Below, in pieces: positions 1-5,947 of a DNA stretch of 5,947 bases. A program made the translations under genes and the position numbers. Positions within the stretch are counted from its first letter, which is position 1, and each line of letters begins with the position of its first letter. The notes beneath the pieces are model-generated. The model was not told where the DNA came from. It did no database searches and worked only from the letters and a program-made list of their open reading frames with translations. The stretch comes from Comamonadaceae bacterium (GTDB lineage: Bacteria; Pseudomonadota; Gammaproteobacteria; Burkholderiales; Burkholderiaceae_C), in NCBI GenBank assembly GCA_947458415.1, contig CANGZG010000145.1:1-5947 (forward strand). Reading direction: 5' to 3'.

Positions 1-556
1 CCTCGGTGGGCATGGCGCCATGGCTGATGCGAGAACGAATCTCAGTGGCACTGACCCGTTTTAACGGCATGTTCAAAAGCAAAGTCTTGACTTCATGCCG
101 ATTGTGCCACCCGTCGCCCCATGCAGGGTTTGCATCGGATGCCTGCCTTTGAGCAACAGCCAAGGTGGCGTTGGCAGCAATGTCTTGCCAGCGCTTCCAA
201 GTTGGAAATTGTTCGGCTTGGTCTGCACCCATCAGGATGAAAAACTCGGCGTCGGGATACGTTGATTTGAATTCGTTCAAAGTGTCTATGGTGTAGGTGG
301 GTCCTGCACGGCGAATCTCTCGGTCATCCACCTTGACCTTGGGGCAACTTGCAAAATTGCGTTCGGTCATGGCCAAGCGGTGGGCCGCTTCTGTCAGAGA
401 ACGTGTTTTATGCCAAGCTTGCCCCGTGGGCAATACAAACAGTGCATCCAATTCCAGTTGCTCAATGGCCGATTCGGCCAAGGCCAAATGCCCCCTGTGT
501 GGCGGGTCAAAAGCGCCGCCGAACAACCCGATGCGTGACAATGTAGGACGAGTCAA
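1..556 (-). CDS. nadD: Nicotinate-nucleotide adenylyltransferase, C-terminus cut by window edge
   Basis: NadD transfers AMP from ATP to nicotinate mononucleotide, giving nicotinic acid adenine dinucleotide, the step before amidation to NAD; it is cytosolic. Numbered from the TTG at 556, the 185 visible residues carry the nucleotidyltransferase start GLFGGAFDPPH at 10-20 with HRGH at 20-23. They also carry the C-terminal VSATEIRSRI at 168-177, matching the family ISSTxIR motif. Only the last few tens of residues should lie beyond position 1, since family members run to about 200-220 residues. No ATG or GTG lies in frame near the N-terminus, so initiation must be at a TTG. Candidates are 556 (TTGA overlap with the hemF stop), 541 and 562; none has a clear Shine-Dalgarno sequence. 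I chose 556 because of the overlap. The gene follows hemF directly. In related genomes rsfS and rlmH often come next, but that lies outside the window. The function is secure; the start is not. Confidence 0.93.
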   Translation of the reverse strand, partial: MTRPTLSRIGLFGGAFDPPHRGHLALAESAIEQLELDALFVLPTGQAWHKTRSLTEAAHRLAMTERNFASCPKVKVDDREIRRAGPTYTIDTLNEFKSTYPDAEFFILMGADQAEQFPTWKRWQDIAANATLAVAQRQASDANPAWGDGWHNRHEVKTLLLNMPLKRVSATEIRSRISHGAMPTE

Positions 557-1467
557 ATCCAAGCTTTGGGTTTGAGGTAATCGGTGTAGAGACGGTGCTC
601 TGCGGAGCCCGGTTCGGGTTGGTGCTGGTAAGACCACGTCACCAAAGGCGGCATCGACAACAAGATGGATTCTGTTCTGCCGCCAGACTGCAAACCAAAG
701 TGCGTGCCCCGGTCGAATACCAAGTTGAACTCCACATACCGACCGCGACGGTACAACTGGTGATCCCGCTCTCTTTCACCATAGACCATGTCTTTGCGTC
801 TTTCCACAATGGGCAGGTAGGCTTTGAGTAAATGGTCACCGACGCTGCGCATCATTTCAAAACTTCTGTCAAAGCCGAGTTCAGAAAAATCGTCGTAAAA
901 AATCCCACCAATGCCACGCGGCTCATTGCGGTGCTTCAAAAAGAAATAGTCATCACACCAGGTTTTGAACCGAGGGTAAAGCTGTTGCCCAAAACTGTCC
1001 AGGGCCTGTTTGCAGGTGGTGTGAAAGTGAATCGCGTCTTCGTCAAAACCGTAATAAGGCGTCAAGTCCATGCCGCCACCAAACCATGCCACGGACTGAC
1101 CGTCAGGCGCGCGGGCCATGAGCGCACGCACATTCATGTGCACCGTGGGCACATAGGGGTTTCGCGGGTGAAACACCAGTGACACGCCCATGGCTTCAAA
1201 CGGCGAGCCATTCAATTCGGGGCGATGTTGCGTGGCCGAGGGTGGCAATTTGGGGCCCGTGACATGCGAGAAACCACAGCCTGCGCGTTCAAACACATTG
1301 CCTTGTTCCATGATCATGGTGATGCCATGGCCTTGCAATGTTTCGCCAGCCGGTTTTTCCCAGGCATCAGACAAAAATGATTTGCCATCCAATGCGGTCA
1401 ATGCAGAAGTGATACGGTGTTGCAAACCCAACAAGTAGGTTTGCACTGATTCAAATGCTGGGTTCAT
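553..1467 (-). CDS. hemF: Oxygen-dependent coproporphyrinogen III oxidase
   Basis: HemF oxidatively decarboxylates two propionate side chains of coproporphyrinogen III to vinyl groups, giving protoporphyrinogen IX in haem synthesis; it uses O2 and acts as a soluble dimer. From the ATG at 1467 the product is 304 residues, close to the E. coli enzyme (about 299). It aligns from the N-terminus (LLGLQHRITSALTALDG). Family landmarks in order are SATQHRPEL (77-85), FEAMGVSLVFHPRNPYVPT (90-108), WFGGGMDLTPYYGFDEDAIH (128-147), the signature region WCDDYFFLKHRNE (170-182) with RGIGGIFYDD (184-193), YGERERDHQLYRRGRYVEFN (229-248) and GLQSGGRTESILLSMPP (258-274). A TTG at 1500 in the same frame would overlap the purD stop and add 11 residues. 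I prefer the ATG because AGGAAG lies 10 bases upstream and the length fits. The gene sits between purD and nadD. It is intact, with no missing motif. Confidence 0.97.
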   Translation of the reverse strand: MNPAFESVQTYLLGLQHRITSALTALDGKSFLSDAWEKPAGETLQGHGITMIMEQGNVFERAGCGFSHVTGPKLPPSATQHRPELNGSPFEAMGVSLVFHPRNPYVPTVHMNVRALMARAPDGQSVAWFGGGMDLTPYYGFDEDAIHFHTTCKQALDSFGQQLYPRFKTWCDDYFFLKHRNEPRGIGGIFYDDFSELGFDRSFEMMRSVGDHLLKAYLPIVERRKDMVYGERERDHQLYRRGRYVEFNLVFDRGTHFGLQSGGRTESILLSMPPLVTWSYQHQPEPGSAEHRLYTDYLKPKAWI

Positions 1468-1477
1468 GGGATGCTGG

Positions 1478-1483
1478 CTTCCT
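1478..1483 (-). promoter_or_regulatory. Ribosome binding site supporting the hemF ATG start
   Basis: The minus strand reads AGGAAG here, 10 bases before the ATG at 1467. The spacing is slightly long but workable. It lies just after the purD stop (1497-1499) and downstream of the alternative TTG at 1500, so it can only serve the ATG. This decides the start chosen for hemF. That it is a Shine-Dalgarno site is inferred from sequence and spacing. Confidence 0.6.
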
Positions 1484-1496
1484 GAAAAAACGCCGG

Positions 1497-2786
1497 TCAA
1501 CGCTTGAGTGCGCGGTGCCCGATGTCACGCCTGACTTGGGCACCATCGAAATGAATCTGGTCGACCAGCCCATAGGCGATGGTTTGGGCTTGGCGAACCG
1601 TGTCGCCCAACGCAGTGACACACAGCACACGGCCGCCTGAAGTCACCACCTGTGGGCCTTCGTGCTGGGTGGCTGCATGAAACACCATGGCGTTGGCGTC
1701 TGCTGCGGGCAGCCCGTGGATCGCATCGCCACGGCGAACGGTTTGGGGATAGCCATGGGCCGCCATGACCACACCGAGCGCCACGCGGCGATCCCATTCC
1801 AATTCGATGTGGGTCAGGTCATTGCCGGCCTCGTCGGTGGCCGCCAACAACAGGGTCAGCAAATCGCTTTTCAATCGCATCAAGATAGGTTGGGTTTCTG
1901 GGTCACCCATGCGGCAGTTGAACTCCAAAACCTTGATCTGGCCGGTGTCGCTGATCATCAAACCCGCGTACAAAAAACCTGTGTAAGGAATGCCATCGGC
2001 CATCATGCCTTTGAGCGTGGGTTGGATCACTTCACGCATGACACGCGCGTGAATTTCGGGTGTCACCACTGGCGCAGGTGAGTAAGCCCCCATGCCGCCT
2101 GTGTTGGGGCCCAAATCACCATCAAGCAAGCGTTTGTGGTCTTGCGAAGTGGCCAACGCCATGGCTTGAAGGCCACGGGCCACCACCATGAAACTGGCTT
2201 CCTCGCCCTCTAGACATTCTTCAATCACCACCCGTGGCTTGCCACCTGCATGTTGAATGCCTGTTTGGTCAGCTGCCAGCATGTGGTCAATCGCTTGGTG
2301 CGCCTCTTGGGCTGTGGTGGCCACCACCACCCCTTTGCCAGCCGCCAGACCGTCGGCTTTGACCACGATCGGCGCGCCCTGCGCATCCACATACGCGTGT
2401 GCTGCTAGGGCGTCTTCAAACACCTGGTAAGCCGCGGTGGGAATGTGGTGACGTTGCATGAACGCTTTGGAAAAAGCTTTGGAGCTTTCCAATTGCGCGG
2501 CGGCTTGGGAGGGTCCAAAAATTCTCAAACCATGGGCGCGAAATTCATCGACGACACCGGCGGCCAAAGGTGCTTCAGGGCCGACCACGGTCAATCCGAT
2601 GTCGTTGGTTTGCGCCCATTCACGCAATGCCACCACATCGGTGAGCGCGAGGGTTTGCAAATTTTTGTCCAAGGCCACGCCTGCATTGCCCGGCGCCACG
2701 TAAACCATTTGCACCTGAGGTGAGCGGGTCAGCTTCCATGCCAGCGCATGTTCACGACCGCCGCCACCGATGACAAGGACTTTCAT
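1497..2786 (-). CDS. purD: Phosphoribosylamine-glycine ligase (GAR synthetase)
   Basis: PurD joins 5-phosphoribosylamine to glycine using ATP, the second step of de novo purine synthesis, in the cytosol. The product is 429 residues, the usual length for a monofunctional bacterial enzyme. The N-terminal domain starts MKVLVIGGGGREHALAWKL (1-19) with VVGPEAPLAAG (67-77). The ATP-grasp domain shows GPSQAAAQLESSKAFSKAFM (91-110), VVKADGLAAGKGVVVA (141-156), EGEEAS (193-198) and DHKRLLDGDLGPNTGGMGAY (216-235). It ends with LEFNCRMGDPETQ (287-299), where E288 and N290 are the expected metal ligands. The C-terminal domain follows (about 325-429). The signature has Met at 293 where E. coli has Phe, a conservative change. 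The ATG at 2786 overlaps the yebC stop as ATGA. No Shine-Dalgarno sequence is seen at normal spacing, so translation probably depends on ribosomes finishing yebC (inference). Confidence 0.98.
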   Translation of the reverse strand: MKVLVIGGGGREHALAWKLTRSPQVQMVYVAPGNAGVALDKNLQTLALTDVVALREWAQTNDIGLTVVGPEAPLAAGVVDEFRAHGLRIFGPSQAAAQLESSKAFSKAFMQRHHIPTAAYQVFEDALAAHAYVDAQGAPIVVKADGLAAGKGVVVATTAQEAHQAIDHMLAADQTGIQHAGGKPRVVIEECLEGEEASFMVVARGLQAMALATSQDHKRLLDGDLGPNTGGMGAYSPAPVVTPEIHARVMREVIQPTLKGMMADGIPYTGFLYAGLMISDTGQIKVLEFNCRMGDPETQPILMRLKSDLLTLLLAATDEAGNDLTHIELEWDRRVALGVVMAAHGYPQTVRRGDAIHGLPAADANAMVFHAATQHEGPQVVTSGGRVLCVTALGDTVRQAQTIAYGLVDQIHFDGAQVRRDIGHRALKR

Positions 2787-3502
2787 AGGGCCGCGTTGTG
2801 ATAGACCTCTTGAACGTCGTCGAGGTCTTCAAGCGCATCAATGATTTTTTGCATTTTGACGCGGTCTTCGTCATTCAAGTCGATGGAGAGATCGGCTCGG
2901 TAAGTGATTTCTGCCACCGCAGGCAGCATCCCCACTTTTTCCAAGGATGATTTCACTGCTTCAAAGACAGCCGGTTCCGTCAAGACTTCAATCGCGCCAT
3001 CCTCATCTGTGAGGACATCAGAGGCGCCAGCGTCGAGCACCACTTCCATGACGGCATCTTCGGAGGTGCCGGGGGCCAAAATCAATTGACCGCAATGCTT
3101 GAACTGAAAAGCAACCGATCCATCGGTACCTAAATTGCCACCGTGTTTGCTGAGCACATGCCTGACTTCAGCCACGGTTCTGACTTTGTTGTCGGTCATG
3201 GTGTCCACCATCAAAGCCACGCCACCGACGCCATAGCCTTCATAACGAATTTCTTCGTATTGCACGCCTTCCAAGTTGCCAGTGGCTTTGTCAATGTTTC
3301 GCTTGATGGTGTCTGCAGGCATGTTGGCCGCTTTGGCCTTTTCTACCGCCAACCGCAAGCGAGGATTGACTTGCAAGTCCCCGCCGCCTTGGCGGGCTGC
3401 CACCATGATTTCACGAATCACACGGGTCCAAACTTTGCCTCTTTTTTCATCCTGACGCCCTTTGCGGTGCTGGATGTTGGCCCATTTGCTGTGTCCTGCC
3501 AC
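2783..3502 (-). CDS. yebC: YebC/PmpR (TACO1) family protein
   Basis: The 239-residue product matches the YebC family over its full length. It has MAGHSKWANIQHRKGRQD at 1-18, NPRLRLAVEKAKAANMP at 46-62, YEGYGVGG at 87-94, DNKVRTVAEVRHVLSKHGG at 104-122, NLGTDGSV at 123-130 and the near-terminal DDVQEVYHN at 228-236. Members were long annotated as DNA-binding transcriptional regulators (PmpR in Pseudomonas). The mitochondrial homologue TACO1 acts in translation, and more recent work links bacterial YebC proteins to relief of ribosome stalling on proline-rich stretches. Which role applies here cannot be read from sequence. The start is GTG at 3502, fixed by the invariant MAGHSKW N-terminus. It lies one base after the clpA TAA, with AGAGG 9 bases upstream inside the clpA 3' end. 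The stop overlaps the purD start by ATGA. Family assignment is firm; molecular role is open. Confidence 0.97.
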   Translation of the reverse strand: MAGHSKWANIQHRKGRQDEKRGKVWTRVIREIMVAARQGGGDLQVNPRLRLAVEKAKAANMPADTIKRNIDKATGNLEGVQYEEIRYEGYGVGGVALMVDTMTDNKVRTVAEVRHVLSKHGGNLGTDGSVAFQFKHCGQLILAPGTSEDAVMEVVLDAGASDVLTDEDGAIEVLTEPAVFEAVKSSLEKVGMLPAVAEITYRADLSIDLNDEDRVKMQKIIDALEDLDDVQEVYHNAAL

Positions 3503-3503
3503 C

Positions 3504-5831
3504 TTAACTGGCCTCTGCTTCTTCGGGTTCAGCGGGCTCGGATTTGGATGAGCGACTTTCTTTCTTCGGCAACGGCTGAATGTCGAGTTGAACTTCTTCT
3601 TTGTCGTCGAGGCCCACGGTCAAACGGCCGCCATCAGTGAGACGACCAAACAACAGTTCGTCTGCCAGCGCACGGCGAATCATGTCTTGGATCAAACGCT
3701 GCATGGGGCGCGCGCCCATGAGCGGATCAAACCCTTTCTTGGCCAAGTATTTACGCAATTCGTCGGTGAACGTGACATCCACTTTCTTTTCTGCCAACTG
3801 GGTTTCAAGTTGCAACAAGAATTTGTCGACCACACGCATGATGACGGTCTCGTCCAGCGGTTTGAAACTGACGGTGGCATCGAGGCGGTTGCGGAACTCT
3901 GGCGTGAACAAGCGTTTGATGTCCGCCATTTCGTCACCAGGTTCACGCGCATTGGTGAAACCGATGGTCGATTTGTTCATGGTTTCCGCACCCGCATTGG
4001 TGGTCATGATGATGATGACATTTCGGAAGTCGGCTTTGCGGCCATTGTTGTCGGTGAGTGTGCCATGGTCCATGACCTGCAAAAGCACATTGAAGATGTC
4101 CGGGTGGGCTTTTTCAATTTCATCCAGCAACAAAACCGCATGCGGTTTTTTGGTGACCGCTTCTGTGAGCAATCCGCCTTGGTCAAAGCCCACGTAGCCA
4201 GGAGGCGCACCGATCAACCGGCTGACCGCATGGCGCTCCATGTATTCAGACATGTCAAAGCGCAGCAGCTCGATGCCCAAAATGAAGGCCAGCTGCTTGG
4301 CGGCTTCGGTTTTGCCCACGCCCGTGGGGCCGCTGAACAAAAACGCGCCGATCGGTTTGTCCGCTTTGCCCAGACCTGAACGCGCCATCTTGACCGAGGA
4401 GGCCAACACTTCGAGTGCCTTGTCTTGGCCGAAGACGACGCTTTTCAAATCGCGTTCGAGGGTTTGCAACTTGCCACGGTCGTCGTTAGAGACACTGGCT
4501 GGCGGGATGCGCGCGATCTTGGCAACGATGTCTTCGATCTCGGATTTGGTGATGGTTTTTTTGCGCTTGGAGACGGGCAATATGCGTTGGGCAGCGCCCG
4601 CTTCGTCGATGACGTCAATCGCTTTGTCTGGCAGATGGCGGTCGTTGATGTATTTGGCGCTGAGTTCCGCGGCGGCCTGCAAGGCAGCCACGGCATATTT
4701 GACGCTGTGGTGCTCTTCGAAGCGGGACTTCAAACCCTTCAAGATGTCTACGGTTTGCTCGACGGTGGGCTCAACCACATCGACCTTTTGAAAGCGGCGA
4801 GACAAGGCGGCGTCTTTTTCGAAAATGCCGCGGTATTCAGAGAACGTGGTTGCGCCAATGCATTTGAGTTGGCCCGAACTGAGCGCTGGTTTGAGCAAAT
4901 TGGAAGCGTCCAGCGTGCCGCCAGAGGCTGCACCCGCACCGATCAAGGTGTGGATTTCATCAATGAACAAAATGGCATTGGGTTTGTCTTTCAGAGACTT
5001 CAACACGCCTTTGAGCCGCTGTTCAAAATCGCCACGGTATTTGGTGCCGGCCAGCAAAGCGCCCATGTCCAAGGAATACACGTGCGATTCAGCCAAAATT
5101 TCTGGCACATCTTTTTGTGTGATGCGCCAAGCCAGTCCTTCAGCGATGGCGGTTTTACCCACGCCGGCTTCGCCCACCAACAAGGGGTTGTTTTTGCGGC
5201 GTCTGCACAAAATTTGAATCACCCGCTCGACTTCGTATTCACGACCGATCAATGGATCAATTTTGCCGTCCTTGGCGAGTTGATTCAGGTTTTGCGTGAA
5301 TTGCTCAAGCGGTGAGGTTTTCTCGGACTTGTCGCTGCTTTCCTCTGCCTCAGGTGCATTGGTTTCGTTGCTTTTGGCAGGTTCTTGCGGGTCAGATTTT
5401 TTGATGCCGTGCGCAATGTAATTCACCACGTCAAGGCGGGTCACACCTTGTTGGTGCAAGTAATAAACCGCATGCGAATCTTTCTCACCGAAGATGGCCA
5501 CCAACACATTGGCACCGGTGACTTCTTTTTTGCCATTGCCAGTGGATTGCACATGCATGATGGCGCGCTGAATCACGCGCTGAAAACCCAGCGTGGGTTG
5601 GGTATCGACTTCTTCTGTGCCGGCGACTTGCGGCGTGTTGTCTTTGATGAAATTGGACAAAGATTTGCGCAAATCATCGATGTTGGCCGAGCAGGCGCGC
5701 AGTACTTCAGCGGCGCTGGGGTTGTCTAGCAGTGCCAACAGCAAATGCTCGACGGTAATGAATTCATGACGCTGCTGCCTGGCTTCTACGAAGGCCATGT
5801 GCAAGCTGACTTCAAGTTCTTGGGCAATCAT
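3504..5831 (-). CDS. clpA: ClpA, AAA+ unfoldase subunit of the ClpAP protease
   Basis: ClpA is a hexameric ATPase that unfolds proteins and threads them into the ClpP peptidase. With ClpS it handles N-degron substrates. The 775-residue product compares with about 758 in E. coli. The N domain (1-143) contains EFITVEHLLLALLDNPSA (23-40). A charged linker follows (about 146-172). NBD1 has Walker A GEAGVGKT (220-227), pore loop KYRG (264-267), Walker B ILFIDE (287-292) and RR at 345-346. NBD2 has Walker A GPTGVGKT (501-508), pore loop GYVG (545-548), Walker B LLLDE (567-571) and FRNRLD (646-651). IGF at 623-625 sits where E. coli has the IGL loop that docks ClpP. There is no coiled-coil insertion in NBD1, which separates it from ClpB. 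The last 20 residues (756-775) form a hydrophilic tail rich in Lys, Ser and Glu, unlike E. coli. The ATG at 5831 has AAGGA 7 bases upstream. clpS precedes it. Confidence 0.98.
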   Translation of the reverse strand: MIAQELEVSLHMAFVEARQQRHEFITVEHLLLALLDNPSAAEVLRACSANIDDLRKSLSNFIKDNTPQVAGTEEVDTQPTLGFQRVIQRAIMHVQSTGNGKKEVTGANVLVAIFGEKDSHAVYYLHQQGVTRLDVVNYIAHGIKKSDPQEPAKSNETNAPEAEESSDKSEKTSPLEQFTQNLNQLAKDGKIDPLIGREYEVERVIQILCRRRKNNPLLVGEAGVGKTAIAEGLAWRITQKDVPEILAESHVYSLDMGALLAGTKYRGDFEQRLKGVLKSLKDKPNAILFIDEIHTLIGAGAASGGTLDASNLLKPALSSGQLKCIGATTFSEYRGIFEKDAALSRRFQKVDVVEPTVEQTVDILKGLKSRFEEHHSVKYAVAALQAAAELSAKYINDRHLPDKAIDVIDEAGAAQRILPVSKRKKTITKSEIEDIVAKIARIPPASVSNDDRGKLQTLERDLKSVVFGQDKALEVLASSVKMARSGLGKADKPIGAFLFSGPTGVGKTEAAKQLAFILGIELLRFDMSEYMERHAVSRLIGAPPGYVGFDQGGLLTEAVTKKPHAVLLLDEIEKAHPDIFNVLLQVMDHGTLTDNNGRKADFRNVIIIMTTNAGAETMNKSTIGFTNAREPGDEMADIKRLFTPEFRNRLDATVSFKPLDETVIMRVVDKFLLQLETQLAEKKVDVTFTDELRKYLAKKGFDPLMGARPMQRLIQDMIRRALADELLFGRLTDGGRLTVGLDDKEEVQLDIQPLPKKESRSSKSEPAEPEEAEAS
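3512..3516 (-). promoter_or_regulatory. Ribosome binding site for yebC within the clpA 3' end
   Basis: The minus strand reads AGAGG here, 9 bases before the GTG at 3502. It lies inside the last codons of clpA (the Glu-Ala-Glu-Ala-Ser end). It gives the GTG start its own ribosome site besides possible coupling to clpA termination. Assignment rests on sequence and spacing only. Confidence 0.55.
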
Positions 5832-5836
5832 GATTT

Positions 5837-5843
5837 CTTCCTT
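5837..5843 (-). promoter_or_regulatory. Ribosome binding site of clpA
   Basis: The minus strand reads AAGGAAG here, ending 5 bases before the ATG at 5831, with the core AAGGA 7 bases from it. It is the clearest Shine-Dalgarno sequence in the window. It fixes the clpA start, together with the N-terminal match MIAQELEVSLHMAF to the E. coli protein. Confidence 0.8.
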
Positions 5844-5863
5844 GGTGCGATCTTGGGTTCAAC

Positions 5864-5893
5864 TGTATATGGAAACGGATGTGATTTATTCAA
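5864..5893 (-). promoter_or_regulatory. Weak candidate sigma-70 promoter before clpA
   Basis: On the minus strand TTGAAT (5888-5893) is followed after 18 bases by TATACA (5864-5869). Each hexamer matches four of six consensus positions. The -35 element would overlap the clpS stop codon, and transcription would begin roughly 25 bases before the clpA ATG. This could give clpA its own transcription besides read-through from clpS. Such matches arise by chance often, so this is a candidate only. Confidence 0.25.
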
Positions 5894-5947
5894 CGGGCTC
5901 AGCCAAACATTGCAAAGGATGCCCCGCCTGGTGGGCTGCATCCTGCA
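5886..5947 (-). CDS. clpS: ClpS adaptor, C-terminal end only (rest beyond window)
   Basis: Nineteen complete codons and a TAA stop (5886-5888) are visible, reading QDAAHQAGHPLQCLAEPVE. The GHPLQC core followed by a short acidic end matches the known C-terminus of ClpS (E. coli has EHPLLCTLE-like residues at the same place), and clpS directly before clpA is the standard arrangement. ClpS is a small cytosolic adaptor that binds the ClpA N domain. It delivers proteins with N-terminal Leu, Phe, Trp or Tyr to ClpAP. The substrate pocket itself lies outside the window. The clpA start is 54 bases downstream. Identification rests on a short stretch plus context. Confidence 0.85.
   Translation of the reverse strand, partial: QDAAHQAGHPLQCLAEPVE

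Noticed and set aside
1662..2081. Open frame of 139 residues on the plus strand opposite purD
   Set aside because: It is a shadow of the conserved ATP-grasp coding sequence.
3143..3640. Open frame of 165 residues on the plus strand spanning the yebC-clpA junction
   Set aside because: It runs antisense across two real genes and has no family features.
4007..4018. Run of ATGATGATG-like triplets on the plus strand
   Set aside because: On the coding strand it encodes the hydrophobic Ile-Ile-Ile-Met strand (606-609) of ClpA NBD2; it is not a microsatellite with its own role.
3588..4379. Open frame of 263 residues on the plus strand
   Set aside because: Antisense to the second ATPase domain of ClpA; the translation is His/Phe/Val-rich with no family resemblance, typical of a shadow frame.
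4425..5315. Open frame of 296 residues on the plus strand, opposite clpA
   Set aside because: It lies wholly antisense to well-conserved clpA domains, has no recognisable motif or ribosome site, and is expected from the codon bias of the real gene.
3504..5831. Alternative assignment of the large ATPase as ClpB or ClpC
   Set aside because: There is no long coiled-coil middle domain after NBD1, and the N domain, linker and FDMSEYMERHAVSRL region match ClpA closely; clpS lies next to it.
5832..5885. Possible terminator between clpS and clpA
   Set aside because: No inverted repeat followed by a T-run is visible on the minus strand in these 54 bases.
1..5947. A hidden novel system, mobile element, CRISPR array or RNA gene
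   Set aside because: All but 54 to about 90 bases are covered by recognisable housekeeping genes with intact motifs; no direct-repeat arrays, transposase frames or tRNA-like folds were seen.

Overview
The window is a compact, entirely minus-strand block of housekeeping genes from a bacterial chromosome. Read in the direction of transcription (high to low coordinates) the order is clpS (last 19 codons only), clpA, yebC, purD, hemF and nadD (missing its C-terminal end). Protein sequences and gene order suggest a betaproteobacterium, most likely Burkholderiales and perhaps Comamonadaceae or a relative. This rests on recalled family resemblance and on the yebC-purD-hemF-nadD order. GC content looks moderate by eye, which would fit a freshwater lineage, but the genus cannot be fixed from here.

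Layout: 5886-5947 holds the end of the adaptor gene clpS. The 54 bases at 5832-5885 hold the clpA ribosome binding site and a weak candidate promoter. 3504-5831 is clpA, an intact AAA+ unfoldase with two ATPase domains. One base later, at a GTG start, comes yebC (2783-3502). yebC overlaps purD (1497-2786) by ATGA. purD abuts or overlaps hemF (553-1467, or from 1500 if a TTG start is used). hemF is followed by nadD (from about 556 to beyond the window edge), which can only start at TTG. No gap from clpA to nadD exceeds 54 bases, no terminator-like hairpin is visible, and no stretch over 300 bases lacks a gene.

Function: ClpS and ClpA form the adaptor and unfoldase of the ClpAP protease (N-degron substrates). 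YebC is a TACO1-family protein linked to translation and/or regulation. PurD (purine synthesis), HemF (oxygen-dependent haem synthesis) and NadD (NAD synthesis) each serve a different cofactor or nucleotide pathway. The tight packing suggests co-transcription and translational coupling rather than one shared pathway. HemF implies a life style with oxygen available.

I found no mobile element, CRISPR array, RNA gene, phage remnant or defence gene, and nothing that looks like an undescribed system. The points worth a second look are modest: the gene junctions, start codon choices, the loss of the internal ClpA start known in E. coli, and a charged tail on ClpA.
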